From Chthonomonas sp. UBA1950 (lineage in GTDB: Bacteria > Armatimonadota > Fimbriimonadia > Fimbriimonadales > Fimbriimonadaceae), in contig DDEQ01000046.1 in assembly GCA_002336105.1 (NCBI GenBank), positions 164,900-228,899 on the forward strand: DNA of 64,000 bases. Reading direction: 5' to 3'. This document shows positions 9,292-17,276 of this stretch, piece by piece. The position numbers and the translations under genes were made by a program. Numbering within the stretch: position 1 is the stretch's first letter; every line of letters begins with the position of its first letter. The notes under the pieces were generated by a model, which was not told the origin of the DNA, searched no databases, and saw only the letters and a list, made by a program, of their open reading frames with translations.

Positions 9292-11475
9292 TTAGGCCCA
9301 GGACCAGGAAATCGAAGGTTCGGACTCGATGTCTGCTTTTCCAGAATCTGCTCTTGCTTGAAGCTCCACCTTTTCACCTTTCGGACCACGAAGAACAGCG
9401 ACGGATGACTCTTGCGGGCAGTACCACTTCAGTTTCGGCTCAATTCGAGTGTCGTAATCGACCACATCGTCTCGTCCGGTTGCAAGCAAAGTGTTTTCCT
9501 TCACATAAATCGGAAGACTCATAAAGTCATGAGACTCTCGGCGCCAACCATTTCCTTCCACCTTCACACCAGTGAGAAGGTGAGTCCATGTCCCTTTTGG
9601 CAAATAGAAGTCAACAACTCCGTCTTCGCTGAAAATCGGGGCGACAAGAATCGAATCGCCCAGCATATATTGACGATCTAAGGCATCACATCCGGGGTCA
9701 TCTGGGAACTCAAGGTGCATTGATCGAAGCAAAGGAAGACCTTGTTCGTTTGCTTCCCACGCCTTTGCCCAAAGATAAGGCATGAGTCGATGCTTCAGCT
9801 TGGTGAAGAATCGAAGAACATCGCAGGCTTCGTCGCCATAAACCCACGGCACCCGATAAGAGTTGTTTCCGTGTAGCCGGCTGTGCGAAGAAAGCAAACC
9901 GAAGGCAACCCACCGCTTGTAGAGAGCTTCGAGCGGTTTACCTTCGAAGCCGCCGATGTCGTGACTCCAGAACCCAAATCCGGATAAACCGAGTGACAAA
10001 CCGCCGCGCAACGTCTCCGCCATCGCTTCAAACGTCGACCAGCAATCGCCACCCCAGTGGCATGGGAACTGCTGTCCACCCGCGGTACCAGATCGCGCGA
10101 ACAAAACCGCCTCTCCCTTTTTCTCTTCAAGAATCTCATACGAAGCCTGATTGTAAAGCTGCGTGTAATAGTTGTGCATGCGCTCAGGGTTTGAACCGTC
10201 GCTGTAAACCGCATCAGTTGGAATTCTCTCGCCGAAGTCAGTCTTGAGGGCATCCACTCCGGTATCGATGAGTGCACTTAATTTTGATTTGTACCACTCT
10301 GTAGCCTTAGGATTAGTGAAATCTACAATCGTCATGCCTGGCTGCCACATATCCCACTGCCAGACATCACCATTCGCTCGCTTGATAAAATAGCCCTTTG
10401 CCGCGCCTTCAGCGAACAAACTTGAAGCTTGCGCGATATAGGGGTTGATCCAAACACAGACCTTTAAGCCTCTTGCATGAAGTCGGTCAATCATTCCTTT
10501 CGGATCTGGGAAAACGGTGGGATCCCATTGGAAATCGCACCAATTCATCCCCTTCATCCAAAAACAGTCGTAGTGAAAAACGCTCAATGGGATGTCGCGG
10601 TCTGCCATTCCCTGAATAAACGAAGTGACTGTCTCCTCGTCGTAGTTTGTGGTGAAAGAAGTCGTCAGCCACAAACCAAACGACCACGCTGGTGGCACTG
10701 GCGCACGCCCCGTCAGAGCCGTGTATCGGTTCAGTACCTCTTTCGGGGTCGGGCCGTTCACGACGAAGTACTCCAACGATTCTCCGCCGACACTAAACTG
10801 AACCAGATTGGTTCGTTCTGAACCCACCTCAAAGCTCACTTTGCCTGGATGGTTCACGAAAACACCGTAACCACGATTTGTTAAATAAAACGGAACATTC
10901 TTATACGCTTGATCACTATTTGTGCCGCCATCTTCGTTCCAAATGTTCACGACCTGACCATTTTTAACGAAGGTTGTGAACCTTTCACCTAACCCGTATA
11001 CATTTTCGCCAACGCCAAGGCTGAGTTTTCCTAGGCAATATGCACCGTCATCCGCGATTTCCATGTAAGCAGCGCCTCTTGACGGACTAGATGTCACGAC
11101 ACGCTCGCCATCTTTGAACGTGATGCAGAAGCTTTTTCGATCGACAATCGCAGTTAGCGAGCCACTCGTAAACCTGATTACTTCCTCTGTGATCTCAGTC
11201 GTCGTCTGCACGCATTCGGTGACCAGTTCGAAGTCTGGACCGACCGCTTTCACTCCTTCGTAATGCCATTCTTTGACTCCTATGATTCCCTCGCGCGGGG
11301 ACCAGAGTTTGATGGTTAGGACCGGACCAGCAAGGGTGTCTCCTCGATGCCTAATTGGGTGGCAAGGCACGATCAACGTCACATCGTTTTCGCCTTGTTG
11401 AATCTCGTAAACCTCTGTGGCGTAGTGCGGAGTTACGCCAGGTTGATGCAGCCAGTTACCGTCGGTAAATTTCAT
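9292..11475 (-). CDS. yicI: GH31 alpha-xylosidase (YicI type)
   Basis: 727 residues, close to the 770 of E. coli YicI. N-terminal beta-sandwich domains are followed by the (beta/alpha)8 barrel from about residue 265. The nucleophile Asp lies in DALKTDFGERIP and the acid/base Asp in WGGDCWSTFEAM; FGLWLTTSFTTNYDE and the HDIGGFEG loop also match the YicI group. These enzymes release alpha-xylose from isoprimeverose-type xyloglucan fragments. No signal peptide is seen, so it is cytoplasmic and depends on import of oligosaccharides. It fits the nearby GH94 and GH95 genes for hemicellulose breakdown. No transporter gene is adjacent. A 13-bp hairpin follows the stop. Confidence 0.92.
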   Translation of the reverse strand: MKFTDGNWLHQPGVTPHYATEVYEIQQGENDVTLIVPCHPIRHRGDTLAGPVLTIKLWSPREGIIGVKEWHYEGVKAVGPDFELVTECVQTTTEITEEVIRFTSGSLTAIVDRKSFCITFKDGERVVTSSPSRGAAYMEIADDGAYCLGKLSLGVGENVYGLGERFTTFVKNGQVVNIWNEDGGTNSDQAYKNVPFYLTNRGYGVFVNHPGKVSFEVGSERTNLVQFSVGGESLEYFVVNGPTPKEVLNRYTALTGRAPVPPAWSFGLWLTTSFTTNYDEETVTSFIQGMADRDIPLSVFHYDCFWMKGMNWCDFQWDPTVFPDPKGMIDRLHARGLKVCVWINPYIAQASSLFAEGAAKGYFIKRANGDVWQWDMWQPGMTIVDFTNPKATEWYKSKLSALIDTGVDALKTDFGERIPTDAVYSDGSNPERMHNYYTQLYNQASYEILEEKKGEAVLFARSGTAGGQQFPCHWGGDCWSTFEAMAETLRGGLSLGLSGFGFWSHDIGGFEGKPLEALYKRWVAFGLLSSHSRLHGNNSYRVPWVYGDEACDVLRFFTKLKHRLMPYLWAKAWEANEQGLPLLRSMHLEFPDDPGCDALDRQYMLGDSILVAPIFSEDGVVDFYLPKGTWTHLLTGVKVEGNGWRRESHDFMSLPIYVKENTLLATGRDDVVDYDTRIEPKLKWYCPQESSVAVLRGPKGEKVELQARADSGKADIESEPSISWSWA

Positions 11476-11526
11476 TTTTGATCTCTAATTGAATGAATCG
11501 GAAAGGGATAGATAAGCGTCAATGGG

Positions 11527-12339
11527 ATGATGAATCGAGTTTCTATAATGGTGTGCGCCTTGTTTGCTGTTTCGATAGTGTCGGCTGACGATGGTTGGAT
11601 TGCAACCAGTGGAAGCCCCACATACATGAAAAGCAACCATCCGACGATTCGCATGGTCAGTGAGGTCATCACGATCAACATCGGTCGAGAAAAAACAACC
11701 GTCTTTTGTAGATTTGAGTTTCGCAATGAAGGTCCGGCAACAACCGTCGAAATGGGCTTTCCAGACGAAACAAACCGAGAGTCCAACGACGATCTTCGAC
11801 CTGAACTGAAACAGTTTAAGACTTGGGTTGGAGGCAAATTGACTCCCACTCGATTTATTACAACCAATGACTACAGTTGTTTTCACGTCAAAACGGTTCG
11901 ATTTGGAAAGAACCAGAGCCGGATCATTCGAGACCAATACACGGTTACAACTGGAGCTGGAGCCCAGGGCGGAGAGTGGTACAACCGATACGCTGGATAC
12001 AGTCTTGCATCTGGCGCCAATTGGAAAGGTCCTATCGGATCGGTAGATATCCAAGTTCACTTTGCCAAAGGTTGGCTCAAACCAACAAAGGTTGCGCGAC
12101 TTTCTGATCTTGAGTCTGCACAACGACAAGCAGTCGGAGGTTCTGACATGCTGTACACAAAGACCATCACAGCTGCCATGACACGAAACCTCAAAACTGT
12201 CTTTTGGACAGGATTCGTTACGCCAAGATTGCATAACGGTTCGTTGTATTTCTTTGCTAAGAACTTGAATCCGATCAATTCCGATAATATCTTCCTTTCG
12301 TTCGCCCCAACCAAACATCTGGCTAATGGCATGAACTAG
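11527..12339 (+). CDS. Secreted protein of unknown function, possibly shortened by a frameshift
   Basis: 270 residues with a signal peptide (hydrophobic residues about 5-20, then ADDGW). The body has beta-rich segments such as NIGREKTTVFCRFEFRNEG and VEMGFPDE, reminiscent of DUF4424-like secreted proteins, but I cannot name the family with confidence. The frame ends at 12337-12339 (TAG), yet the +1 frame directly after (12335-12467) stays open for 43 codons with normal codon use and reads SRNLATNRSIFRGEAEYVF and ends NSYAQSQH-stop. Removing one A from GAAC at 12333-12336 would join both frames. It is divergent from the GH31 gene. Confidence 0.6.
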   Translation: MMNRVSIMVCALFAVSIVSADDGWIATSGSPTYMKSNHPTIRMVSEVITINIGREKTTVFCRFEFRNEGPATTVEMGFPDETNRESNDDLRPELKQFKTWVGGKLTPTRFITTNDYSCFHVKTVRFGKNQSRIIRDQYTVTTGAGAQGGEWYNRYAGYSLASGANWKGPIGSVDIQVHFAKGWLKPTKVARLSDLESAQRQAVGGSDMLYTKTITAAMTRNLKTVFWTGFVTPRLHNGSLYFFAKNLNPINSDNIFLSFAPTKHLANGMN

Positions 12340-12561
12340 TGATTTGATGTCACGAAACTTAGCAACAAACCGCTCCATCTTCCGGGGCGAGGCAGAATAT
12401 GTGTTCAAATCGAATCGAAATATTGCCTCGTACAACTTAAACTCCTACGCACAATCCCAACACTGAAAGAGTATCCAGTGAGCCGCATAACCCACTATGC
12501 TGGTTCTATCAGTGCGTTAGTTTTAGTGCAAAAATCGCAAGAAACTAGTATTGCTTTTGCG

Positions 12562-12601
12562 TGATACACCGTTATACTAATCTCAGTATATCGGTGTATC
12601 A
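12562..12601. promoter_or_regulatory. 40-bp near-perfect palindrome, candidate LacI-family operator
   Basis: Two 17-bp arms, starting TGATACACCG and ending CGGTGTATCA, pair with one mismatch around AATCTC. It lies 23 bp upstream of the lacI ATG and may cover its promoter, so autoregulation is likely. A related half-site, TGATACAACCGTTTATCA, is found upstream of the second lacI gene at 27319-27336. Confidence 0.75.
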
Positions 12602-12624
12602 CCGACAACGAGGTTAACGGGACA

Positions 12625-13665
12625 ATGTCAGTCACGATTAGAGATGTCGCAGCGAAGGCGGGAGTTTCAGCTACCGTCGTTTCGCGCGTTCTCCATGGGA
12701 AGGCTCTGACAATACGCGTTAGCGAAACCACGGCCCAACGCGTTCGAGATGCCGCCCGCGAGATGGGCTACCGCAAGAACGTCCTTGCCACCAATTTCCG
12801 TGAAAGACAAACCATGATGATCGGAGTCTTGCACGGTGTAGGCGGTGGACGGCCTCGCTTCGATGCTGGATCTAGATATTTCGCCAGCCTGATGGACGGA
12901 ATCGTCGATGGCGCGTTTGAACATGATATGTCCGTTACTCTTTGTCCAAAACTTCTTGGGCAGAGTCCCGAAGACGCCATGTCAGATGGCAGATTCGACG
13001 GATTGATTTGGTACAGCGATATTTCGATCCCAGAGAATCACCTCATGATCGAAAGGTGTAGTGTGCCGTTGGTGCTTCTTCACTTGCCTGGAACATTGTT
13101 CCAAAATCGTTTTCCAACCGTCTGTTGCGACAACCAACAAGGCATCGGTCTTGCCGTTGATCATTTGGTAAGCCTAGGACACCGCCGAATCGCTTTTGCC
13201 TACGCACCCTATAGCTTGGCCGGCGAAGGTTTTGTTCGAAAGCGAGCGTTTGAAGTCGCGACCCAGAATGCGGGCAATGCAATTGATCATGCGATGCTCA
13301 TCGAACTATCAACTGATCTGAGCCTCATTGAATCTATTTTGAAGTCGTCAGAACGACCCACCGCAATCATCACTTGGAGCGAGTGGCCAGCCGCGAGAAT
13401 CATGTCAATTGCGTCGCGGCTCGGCCTCAAAGTGCCACATGATCTTTCGGTCATCGGTTTTGACTCTACTGTTTACTGCGAATCGCTTTCACCAAAACTG
13501 ACCGCGATTCACCAACCTCTCGTCAATATGGGAAGGAAAGCTGTCGGCTTGCTCGTTCAGAGCATTCACGGAGAAGCACCAAACCCACCTGATGTCATTC
13601 TTCCTTGTGGTCTCGATATTCGAGAATCTACAACGATCGCACCTAAGAAGGTTATAAAACTATGA
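12625..13665 (+). CDS. LacI-family transcriptional regulator of a pseudopilin cassette (copy 1)
   Basis: 346 residues. The N-terminal HTH reads VTIRDVAAKAGVSATVVSRV, followed by the hinge helix region; the rest is a periplasmic-binding-protein-like sensor ending FDSTVYCESLSPKLTAIHQP and a short tail. The ligand is probably a sugar but cannot be named. A large palindrome sits just upstream. Its stop codon overlaps the ATG of the following pseudopilin gene (ATGA at 13662-13665), so the two are translationally coupled. The gene at 26071-27105 is a clear paralogue with the same HTH style, the same FDST.YC.. C-terminal motif and the same downstream coupling. Confidence 0.92.
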   Translation: MSVTIRDVAAKAGVSATVVSRVLHGKALTIRVSETTAQRVRDAAREMGYRKNVLATNFRERQTMMIGVLHGVGGGRPRFDAGSRYFASLMDGIVDGAFEHDMSVTLCPKLLGQSPEDAMSDGRFDGLIWYSDISIPENHLMIERCSVPLVLLHLPGTLFQNRFPTVCCDNQQGIGLAVDHLVSLGHRRIAFAYAPYSLAGEGFVRKRAFEVATQNAGNAIDHAMLIELSTDLSLIESILKSSERPTAIITWSEWPAARIMSIASRLGLKVPHDLSVIGFDSTVYCESLSPKLTAIHQPLVNMGRKAVGLLVQSIHGEAPNPPDVILPCGLDIRESTTIAPKKVIKL

Positions 13666-14534
13666 AACACAGAGGTTTCACCCTCATTGAACTGCTCGTC
13701 GTAATTGCCATCATTGCTATTTTGGCAGCTATCCTATTCCCTGTCTTTGCACAGGCTAAAGCAGCTGCTAAGAATTCAGGCGACCTCTCCAATCTCAAGC
13801 AGATCTCCCTTGGCACGATCATGTACCTGGGTGACTATGACGATCAGTACCCACAAGGTGCTGATGGATCATGGGTTGCTTGGCCGGTTAAAGTACAGCC
13901 ATACATCAAGAGCCTTAACTTGATGAAGAGTCCGTTTGACAACGGCAAGCTCAAAGACAACCCAACAATCGACGGTTGGATCGGTCTTTCAAGTGGCGCT
14001 TTGGGTGAGGGCCAAAACGCTGGCGTTGCGATCTCATTCGCTGCTAACGGCTACAACCTCCACGGTTGGGGTTCAGCCGGAATCCTTCGCGGACCGTTCG
14101 GCAACATGTACAACAACTGGGGAGAGTCTGGAAACGAACTCAGCTTGAACTCTGGCCAGATCACCAACTCGGCTGCAACCGTTATGCTTGCGGACCGACA
14201 GACAGCTTGGCTTCTCACCCAGAAGGCTCCTAACGACGGTTCAAACGGATACGTCGGAGTTGCTTCCGGTCTCGGAGTAAGCAACGTGTTTGCTTGGACG
14301 AACCAGGATACCGCTTTGGTCGGTAGTGTTCCTCAAGCTGGAACCTGTAACGGTTGTTCGGGCCCTGACTCAGCCTATCCTCTGAGTGGAATCGACGGTG
14401 GCGTCACTCCTGGACCTGGCGGAAAAGCAAACTTCGCTTGGACAGACGGCCATGCCAAGAGCATGAAAGCTTCGTCAACCAACCCTGACGAGACAAATCG
14501 CAAAGCCGATAACCTTTGGGACGCGCTTCGCTAA
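13662..14534 (+). CDS. Pseudopilin coupled to LacI (copy 1)
   Basis: 290 residues. MKHRG leader, then FTLIELLVVIAIIAILAA and ILFPVFAQAKAAAKN, then NLKQISLGTIMYLGDYDDQYP. The C-terminal FAWTDGHAKSM is the DGHxK motif that ends this pseudopilin group. After cleavage it would sit in the inner membrane with a large periplasmic domain, possibly handed to a type II secretion or type IV pilus machine such as that of the secretin at 61.9-63.6 kb. The body is rich in Gly, Asn and Ser. Its start overlaps the lacI stop by 4 bp, and a strong hairpin follows the stop. Confidence 0.88.
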   Translation: MKHRGFTLIELLVVIAIIAILAAILFPVFAQAKAAAKNSGDLSNLKQISLGTIMYLGDYDDQYPQGADGSWVAWPVKVQPYIKSLNLMKSPFDNGKLKDNPTIDGWIGLSSGALGEGQNAGVAISFAANGYNLHGWGSAGILRGPFGNMYNNWGESGNELSLNSGQITNSAATVMLADRQTAWLLTQKAPNDGSNGYVGVASGLGVSNVFAWTNQDTALVGSVPQAGTCNGCSGPDSAYPLSGIDGGVTPGPGGKANFAWTDGHAKSMKASSTNPDETNRKADNLWDALR

Positions 14535-14545
14535 GATAAGCAATT

Positions 14546-14573
14546 GGCGGCACAACTTGAATGTTGTGCCGCC
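14546..14573 (+). terminator. 11-bp hairpin between pseudopilin and lipoprotein genes (copy 1)
   Basis: GGCGGCACAAC and GTTGTGCCGCC flank TTGAAT. The following TGTATCTCTATC is only moderately T-rich, so it may partly terminate transcription and lower expression of the lipoprotein gene. The second cassette has a hairpin at the same place. Confidence 0.7.
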
Positions 14574-14590
14574 TGTATCTCTATCAAAAC

Positions 14591-14788
14591 ATGATGAAAC
14601 GAACTAGCATTCTTTCTGTTCTTGTTGTTAGCGCAGCCCTCATCGGTTGTGGCGAGTCGCAAGATACAACTAAAGCTCCAACATCAGACGAGGTCAAAAC
14701 CTTTGCTGGAAAACCTTTAACCCCTGAGCAAGTCGCTCGACTTAAGGGTGGTGCTAACCCCCAGACAGCCCCTGCCCCAGGCAAATAA
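14591..14788 (+). CDS. Small lipoprotein of the LacI-pseudopilin cassette (copy 1)
   Basis: 65 residues. The leader MMKRTSILSVLVVSAALIGC ends in a lipobox (Cys20), followed by an acidic and Thr-rich stretch, KPLTPEQVARLKGG and a Pro/Ala tail. I do not recognise a family. The start is the ATG at 14591 or the one at 14594; a longer upstream start at 14561 lies inside the hairpin region. It follows the pseudopilin gene by 56 bp. The second cassette has a small lipoprotein at the matching place. Confidence 0.7.
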   Translation: MMKRTSILSVLVVSAALIGCGESQDTTKAPTSDEVKTFAGKPLTPEQVARLKGGANPQTAPAPGK

Positions 14789-14799
14789 GGAGGCTTACT

Positions 14800-14846
14800 T
14801 TATCTTTTCAGGAATCACAATACTGAAGTGATCCCTGAAAAGATAA
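14800..14846 (+). promoter_or_regulatory. Hairpin covering the start codon of the acetyltransferase gene
   Basis: TTATCTTTTCAGG pairs perfectly with CCTGAAAAGATAA, and inside it ATCAC pairs with GTGAT, around a 9-nt loop. The GTG start codon at 14828 and the first six codons form the right arm. This could block translation or act as a terminator for the lipoprotein message. Confidence 0.6.
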
Positions 14847-15322
14847 TTGGAACACGCATTTCCTTACTTCGAAACAGTATTCATCACGCAGAATTGGCTT
14901 CTGAAGCTATCGATGAGTCCATTCAAGAACTCGCGCCCTGGCAACCATGGGTTGAGAAATATCAGGGCATATCGAGTTGTTTAGCCTATTCAAATTGGGT
15001 TGAACCTCAATGGGGATCCCGGTTTGATTTTCAGATATTTGATCAAGAAGGTAAGTTTCTTGGTCAGGCTGACCTTGAAAATTACCGTCCAGAAACGCAG
15101 CAGATCGAAGTTGGGTATTGGTTACGGACTTCTGAAACCGGCAAAGGATATGCAACCGAAACGGTGTTGTTGCTTTGCCAAGCCGCGCTAGAGCACCTAG
15201 GCATCCAGACTGTTCGTCTGAGTTGCGACCCCAACAATGAAAAAAGTCGCCGTGTAGCATTCCGTTCCGGTTTTTCGGAGATCACGCCAGGCGACTTTGT
15301 CAAAAACCTTCGGGCACCATAG
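14828..15322 (+). CDS. GNAT-family N-acetyltransferase (RimJ/RimL-like)
   Basis: 164 residues, the usual length. GTRISLLRNSIHHAE and the helix SIQELAPWQPW match the RimJ/RimL ribosomal-protein acetyltransferase group; IEVGYWLRTSETGKGYATE carries the acetyl-CoA-binding loop (GKGYA), and the C-terminus has LSCDPNNEKSRRVAFRSGF. Substrate unknown: an N-terminal amine of a protein or a small amine. The GTG start is chosen because the family begins just before the TRI/LLR strand; it lies in a hairpin. Convergent with the YceI gene. Confidence 0.85.
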   Translation: MIPEKIIGTRISLLRNSIHHAELASEAIDESIQELAPWQPWVEKYQGISSCLAYSNWVEPQWGSRFDFQIFDQEGKFLGQADLENYRPETQQIEVGYWLRTSETGKGYATETVLLLCQAALEHLGIQTVRLSCDPNNEKSRRVAFRSGFSEITPGDFVKNLRAP

Positions 15323-15333
15323 GGAACCCGAAG
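15308..15333. terminator. Weak hairpin between convergent acetyltransferase and YceI genes
   Basis: CTTCGGG pairs with CCCGAAG over a 12-nt loop that contains the stop codon of the acetyltransferase gene. There is no U-tract. Confidence 0.35.
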
Positions 15334-15342
15334 ATTAGCACG

Positions 15343-15987
15343 TTACTTAGCCTTGTTTTCGGTTGCTTCCAAAGACAGCTTGATCGTCACTTCGTTTGCC
15401 ACTGAGTCAGCATCAAAAGTCATTCCGTAATCAGATCTTTTGATTACGAGTGGGTCAGCAACAACGCCAATGCGGGTGAGACCCCATGGATCCTTGATTG
15501 GTCCGTACTTCTTAAAATGAATAGTAACCGGCTTTGTTACACCCTTAATCGTTAGGTTTCCGACGGCTGTATAGCTCTTACCGCTCTGCTTGATTTTAGT
15601 GCTCACGAATGTGAGATCTGGATATTTGGCTACATCGAAGAAATTAGCCGAGCGCAAGTCCTCGTCTCTAGAAGCAACATTAGTGTCAATTGAGTTTGCC
15701 TGAATGTTGATCTGCACCTTTGATTTAGATATATCTTTTGAGTCAATGGCGAGACTTCCAGAAAGCTTATCGAACCGCCCCTGAACTTTCGAAAGGCCAA
15801 GGTGCCCAATCTCAAATCCAGTAAAAGTGTGCATTGCATCGACGGTATACGTTGATGACGTTTCAAACTTTGAGGGATCCCCTTGGGCTAGTGGAGTTTC
15901 AGCATAAGCGACTCCTGATTGGAGTGCGACCCCTGCAAAGACGAGACCGACCGCCGGAATAACGAGATAAGTTGGATTGAATTTCAT
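15343..15987 (-). CDS. YceI-family secreted protein
   Basis: 214 residues. A signal peptide (hydrophobic residues about 8-28, cut near AYA) precedes the lipocalin-like YceI domain: YTVDAMHTFTGFEIGHLG, FDKLSGSLAID, RDEDLRSANFFDVAKYPDLTF and the C-terminal strand KRSDYGMTFDADSVANEV. YceI proteins bind isoprenoid-type lipids in the periplasm and are often stress-induced. It lies 27 bp after the SnoaL-like gene, probably in one operon, and is divergent from a MarR gene that may control both. Confidence 0.92.
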   Translation of the reverse strand: MKFNPTYLVIPAVGLVFAGVALQSGVAYAETPLAQGDPSKFETSSTYTVDAMHTFTGFEIGHLGLSKVQGRFDKLSGSLAIDSKDISKSKVQINIQANSIDTNVASRDEDLRSANFFDVAKYPDLTFVSTKIKQSGKSYTAVGNLTIKGVTKPVTIHFKKYGPIKDPWGLTRIGVVADPLVIKRSDYGMTFDADSVANEVTIKLSLEATENKAK

Positions 15988-16014
15988 TTTCTGATTCCTT
16001 GTTGGTTCTTTTTG

Positions 16015-16599
16015 TTATTTAGAAAGTCCAAGTTGCTTCATAAAGGTTGCATTGTCCCAAAACAGGTATTCCTTGTCCATGGTCGCGCCTTTCCAATGCC
16101 CAACGGTGACCATGTTGATCTTGTAGGCTTTGCCTGTTGGCTGAATGAATTGTCCATTTCCAATCGGCATTGGCTTTGTAAAAGTTCCTTCCATCACACC
16201 AATGACTGAGGTGTATTCGCCGTTTGTGATGCGAACAGGATGCTCATGAATGCGAGTATCTGGCGCGTAAACAAACATTGCCTTGAGATCTTCAATGTGC
16301 TTCTCAATGCCCTTAGTCTCGTGTCCATCTGGCCAAACAACCACGATATCCTTCGCATGACTCTCCTTGAGTCGATCCCACTTCTGATTTGTAAAGACAT
16401 CAAAGTCTAGGTTGTCGAACTTCTTTAGACGGGCTTTCGAAATCTTGTCAGCGTTCTTGTACTTTGCGAGTTCGTCAGTAAGGCCGGTAGGGACTCCTGC
16501 TGCAACTGCCATCTCGACCTGGGACTGAATTGGCAGCGCATTTAAGAATGGGTTCGATATGACAGTTAACCCGGAGAAACTGATGAGCGGTAATAACAT
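16015..16599 (-). CDS. SnoaL-like / ester cyclase-type NTF2-fold protein
   Basis: 194 residues. An N-terminal hydrophobic stretch may be a weak signal peptide. The NTF2-like body has FDVFTNQKWDRLKESHAKDI, VWPDGHETKGIEKHIEDLKAMF and the final strands YLFWDNATFMKQLGL, as in SnoaL-type proteins of the ester cyclase group. The small-molecule partner is unknown. First gene of a two-gene operon with YceI, transcribed away from the MarR gene at 16689; the region between has a palindromic operator candidate. Confidence 0.8.
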   Translation of the reverse strand: MLLPLISFSGLTVISNPFLNALPIQSQVEMAVAAGVPTGLTDELAKYKNADKISKARLKKFDNLDFDVFTNQKWDRLKESHAKDIVVVWPDGHETKGIEKHIEDLKAMFVYAPDTRIHEHPVRITNGEYTSVIGVMEGTFTKPMPIGNGQFIQPTGKAYKINMVTVGHWKGATMDKEYLFWDNATFMKQLGLSK

Positions 16600-16640
16600 T
16601 GATTGACTCCTTACGTGCAGTTCAAGAGCATGACTCTTTT

Positions 16641-16654
16641 TGTATGCGCATACA
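16641..16654. promoter_or_regulatory. 14-bp perfect palindrome, candidate MarR operator
   Basis: TGTATGCGCATACA lies midway between the divergent SnoaL/YceI operon and the MarR gene. A weaker ATGCAT lies at 16701-16708. Size and position suit a MarR dimer repressing both directions. Confidence 0.6.
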
Positions 16655-16688
16655 TATATTACGCGATATCAAACAATAATGCCATCAA

Positions 16689-17249
16689 ATGGGTAAAAAT
16701 ATATGCATGATCACACAAAATAATTCTCTTGAAGGAATGAACGAACCAGCTCGGCAATCATGGAGACGGTTCTTCGTAACCAGCAATCTCCTGATAGAGC
16801 GACTTGAAACCTTGTTAAGGGAGCAGGGCGTTGGGACGTTGTCGGAGTTCGACACCTTATACACCCTCGAAAACGGACCACCAGAAGGGATGACCATTCG
16901 AGAGCTCTCCTCGAACATGACCATCTCACACAGCGGTCTCTCGCGGTTACTTGACCGACTAGAAAAGAAAGGTGCGATCCAGCGCAATGCACACGCGGTC
17001 GATGGCCGATCTGTTCAAATCGTTTTGACCACGAGTGGCGTGCAACTCTTGGAGGAATGGTGGCGAGCCTATTCATCAACTGCTCAACAGCTGTTCGGGC
17101 GAGTCTTTTCCGATGAAGAACACAATCAACTATCGCAATTTTTAGCAAAGCTTGTCGTTTCGCTTGTTACTAGCCGAGAGCAGGAGACTGGGCATCAGTT
17201 CATTCACCGGTTTGAGGAGCTTGAGACTTCACGAAAAGCAACCGATTAA
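16689..17249 (+). CDS. MarR-family transcriptional regulator
   Basis: 186 residues. The winged HTH spans about residues 35-115: TLYTLENGPPEGMTIRELS, MTISHSGLSRLLDRLEKKG and the wing RNAHAVDGRSVQIVLTTSG. MarR proteins release DNA on binding phenolic or oxidising compounds; the ligand is unknown. Candidate starts are 16689, 16707 and 16737; 16689 is used because AATAAT ends 8 nt before it, which fits the leaderless pattern, but an AAGGA abuts the ATG at 16737. It probably controls the divergent SnoaL-YceI operon and itself. Confidence 0.85.
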   Translation: MGKNICMITQNNSLEGMNEPARQSWRRFFVTSNLLIERLETLLREQGVGTLSEFDTLYTLENGPPEGMTIRELSSNMTISHSGLSRLLDRLEKKGAIQRNAHAVDGRSVQIVLTTSGVQLLEEWWRAYSSTAQQLFGRVFSDEEHNQLSQFLAKLVVSLVTSREQETGHQFIHRFEELETSRKATD

Positions 17250-17276
17250 GTAGAGACAGGTACCTTATCTACTCAA

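Noticed and set aside
11485..12435. 316-residue minus-strand open frame
   Set aside because: Antisense to the secreted protein at 11527-12339, which has a signal peptide and normal codon use; the minus frame is Cys-, Arg- and Ser-rich as shadows are.
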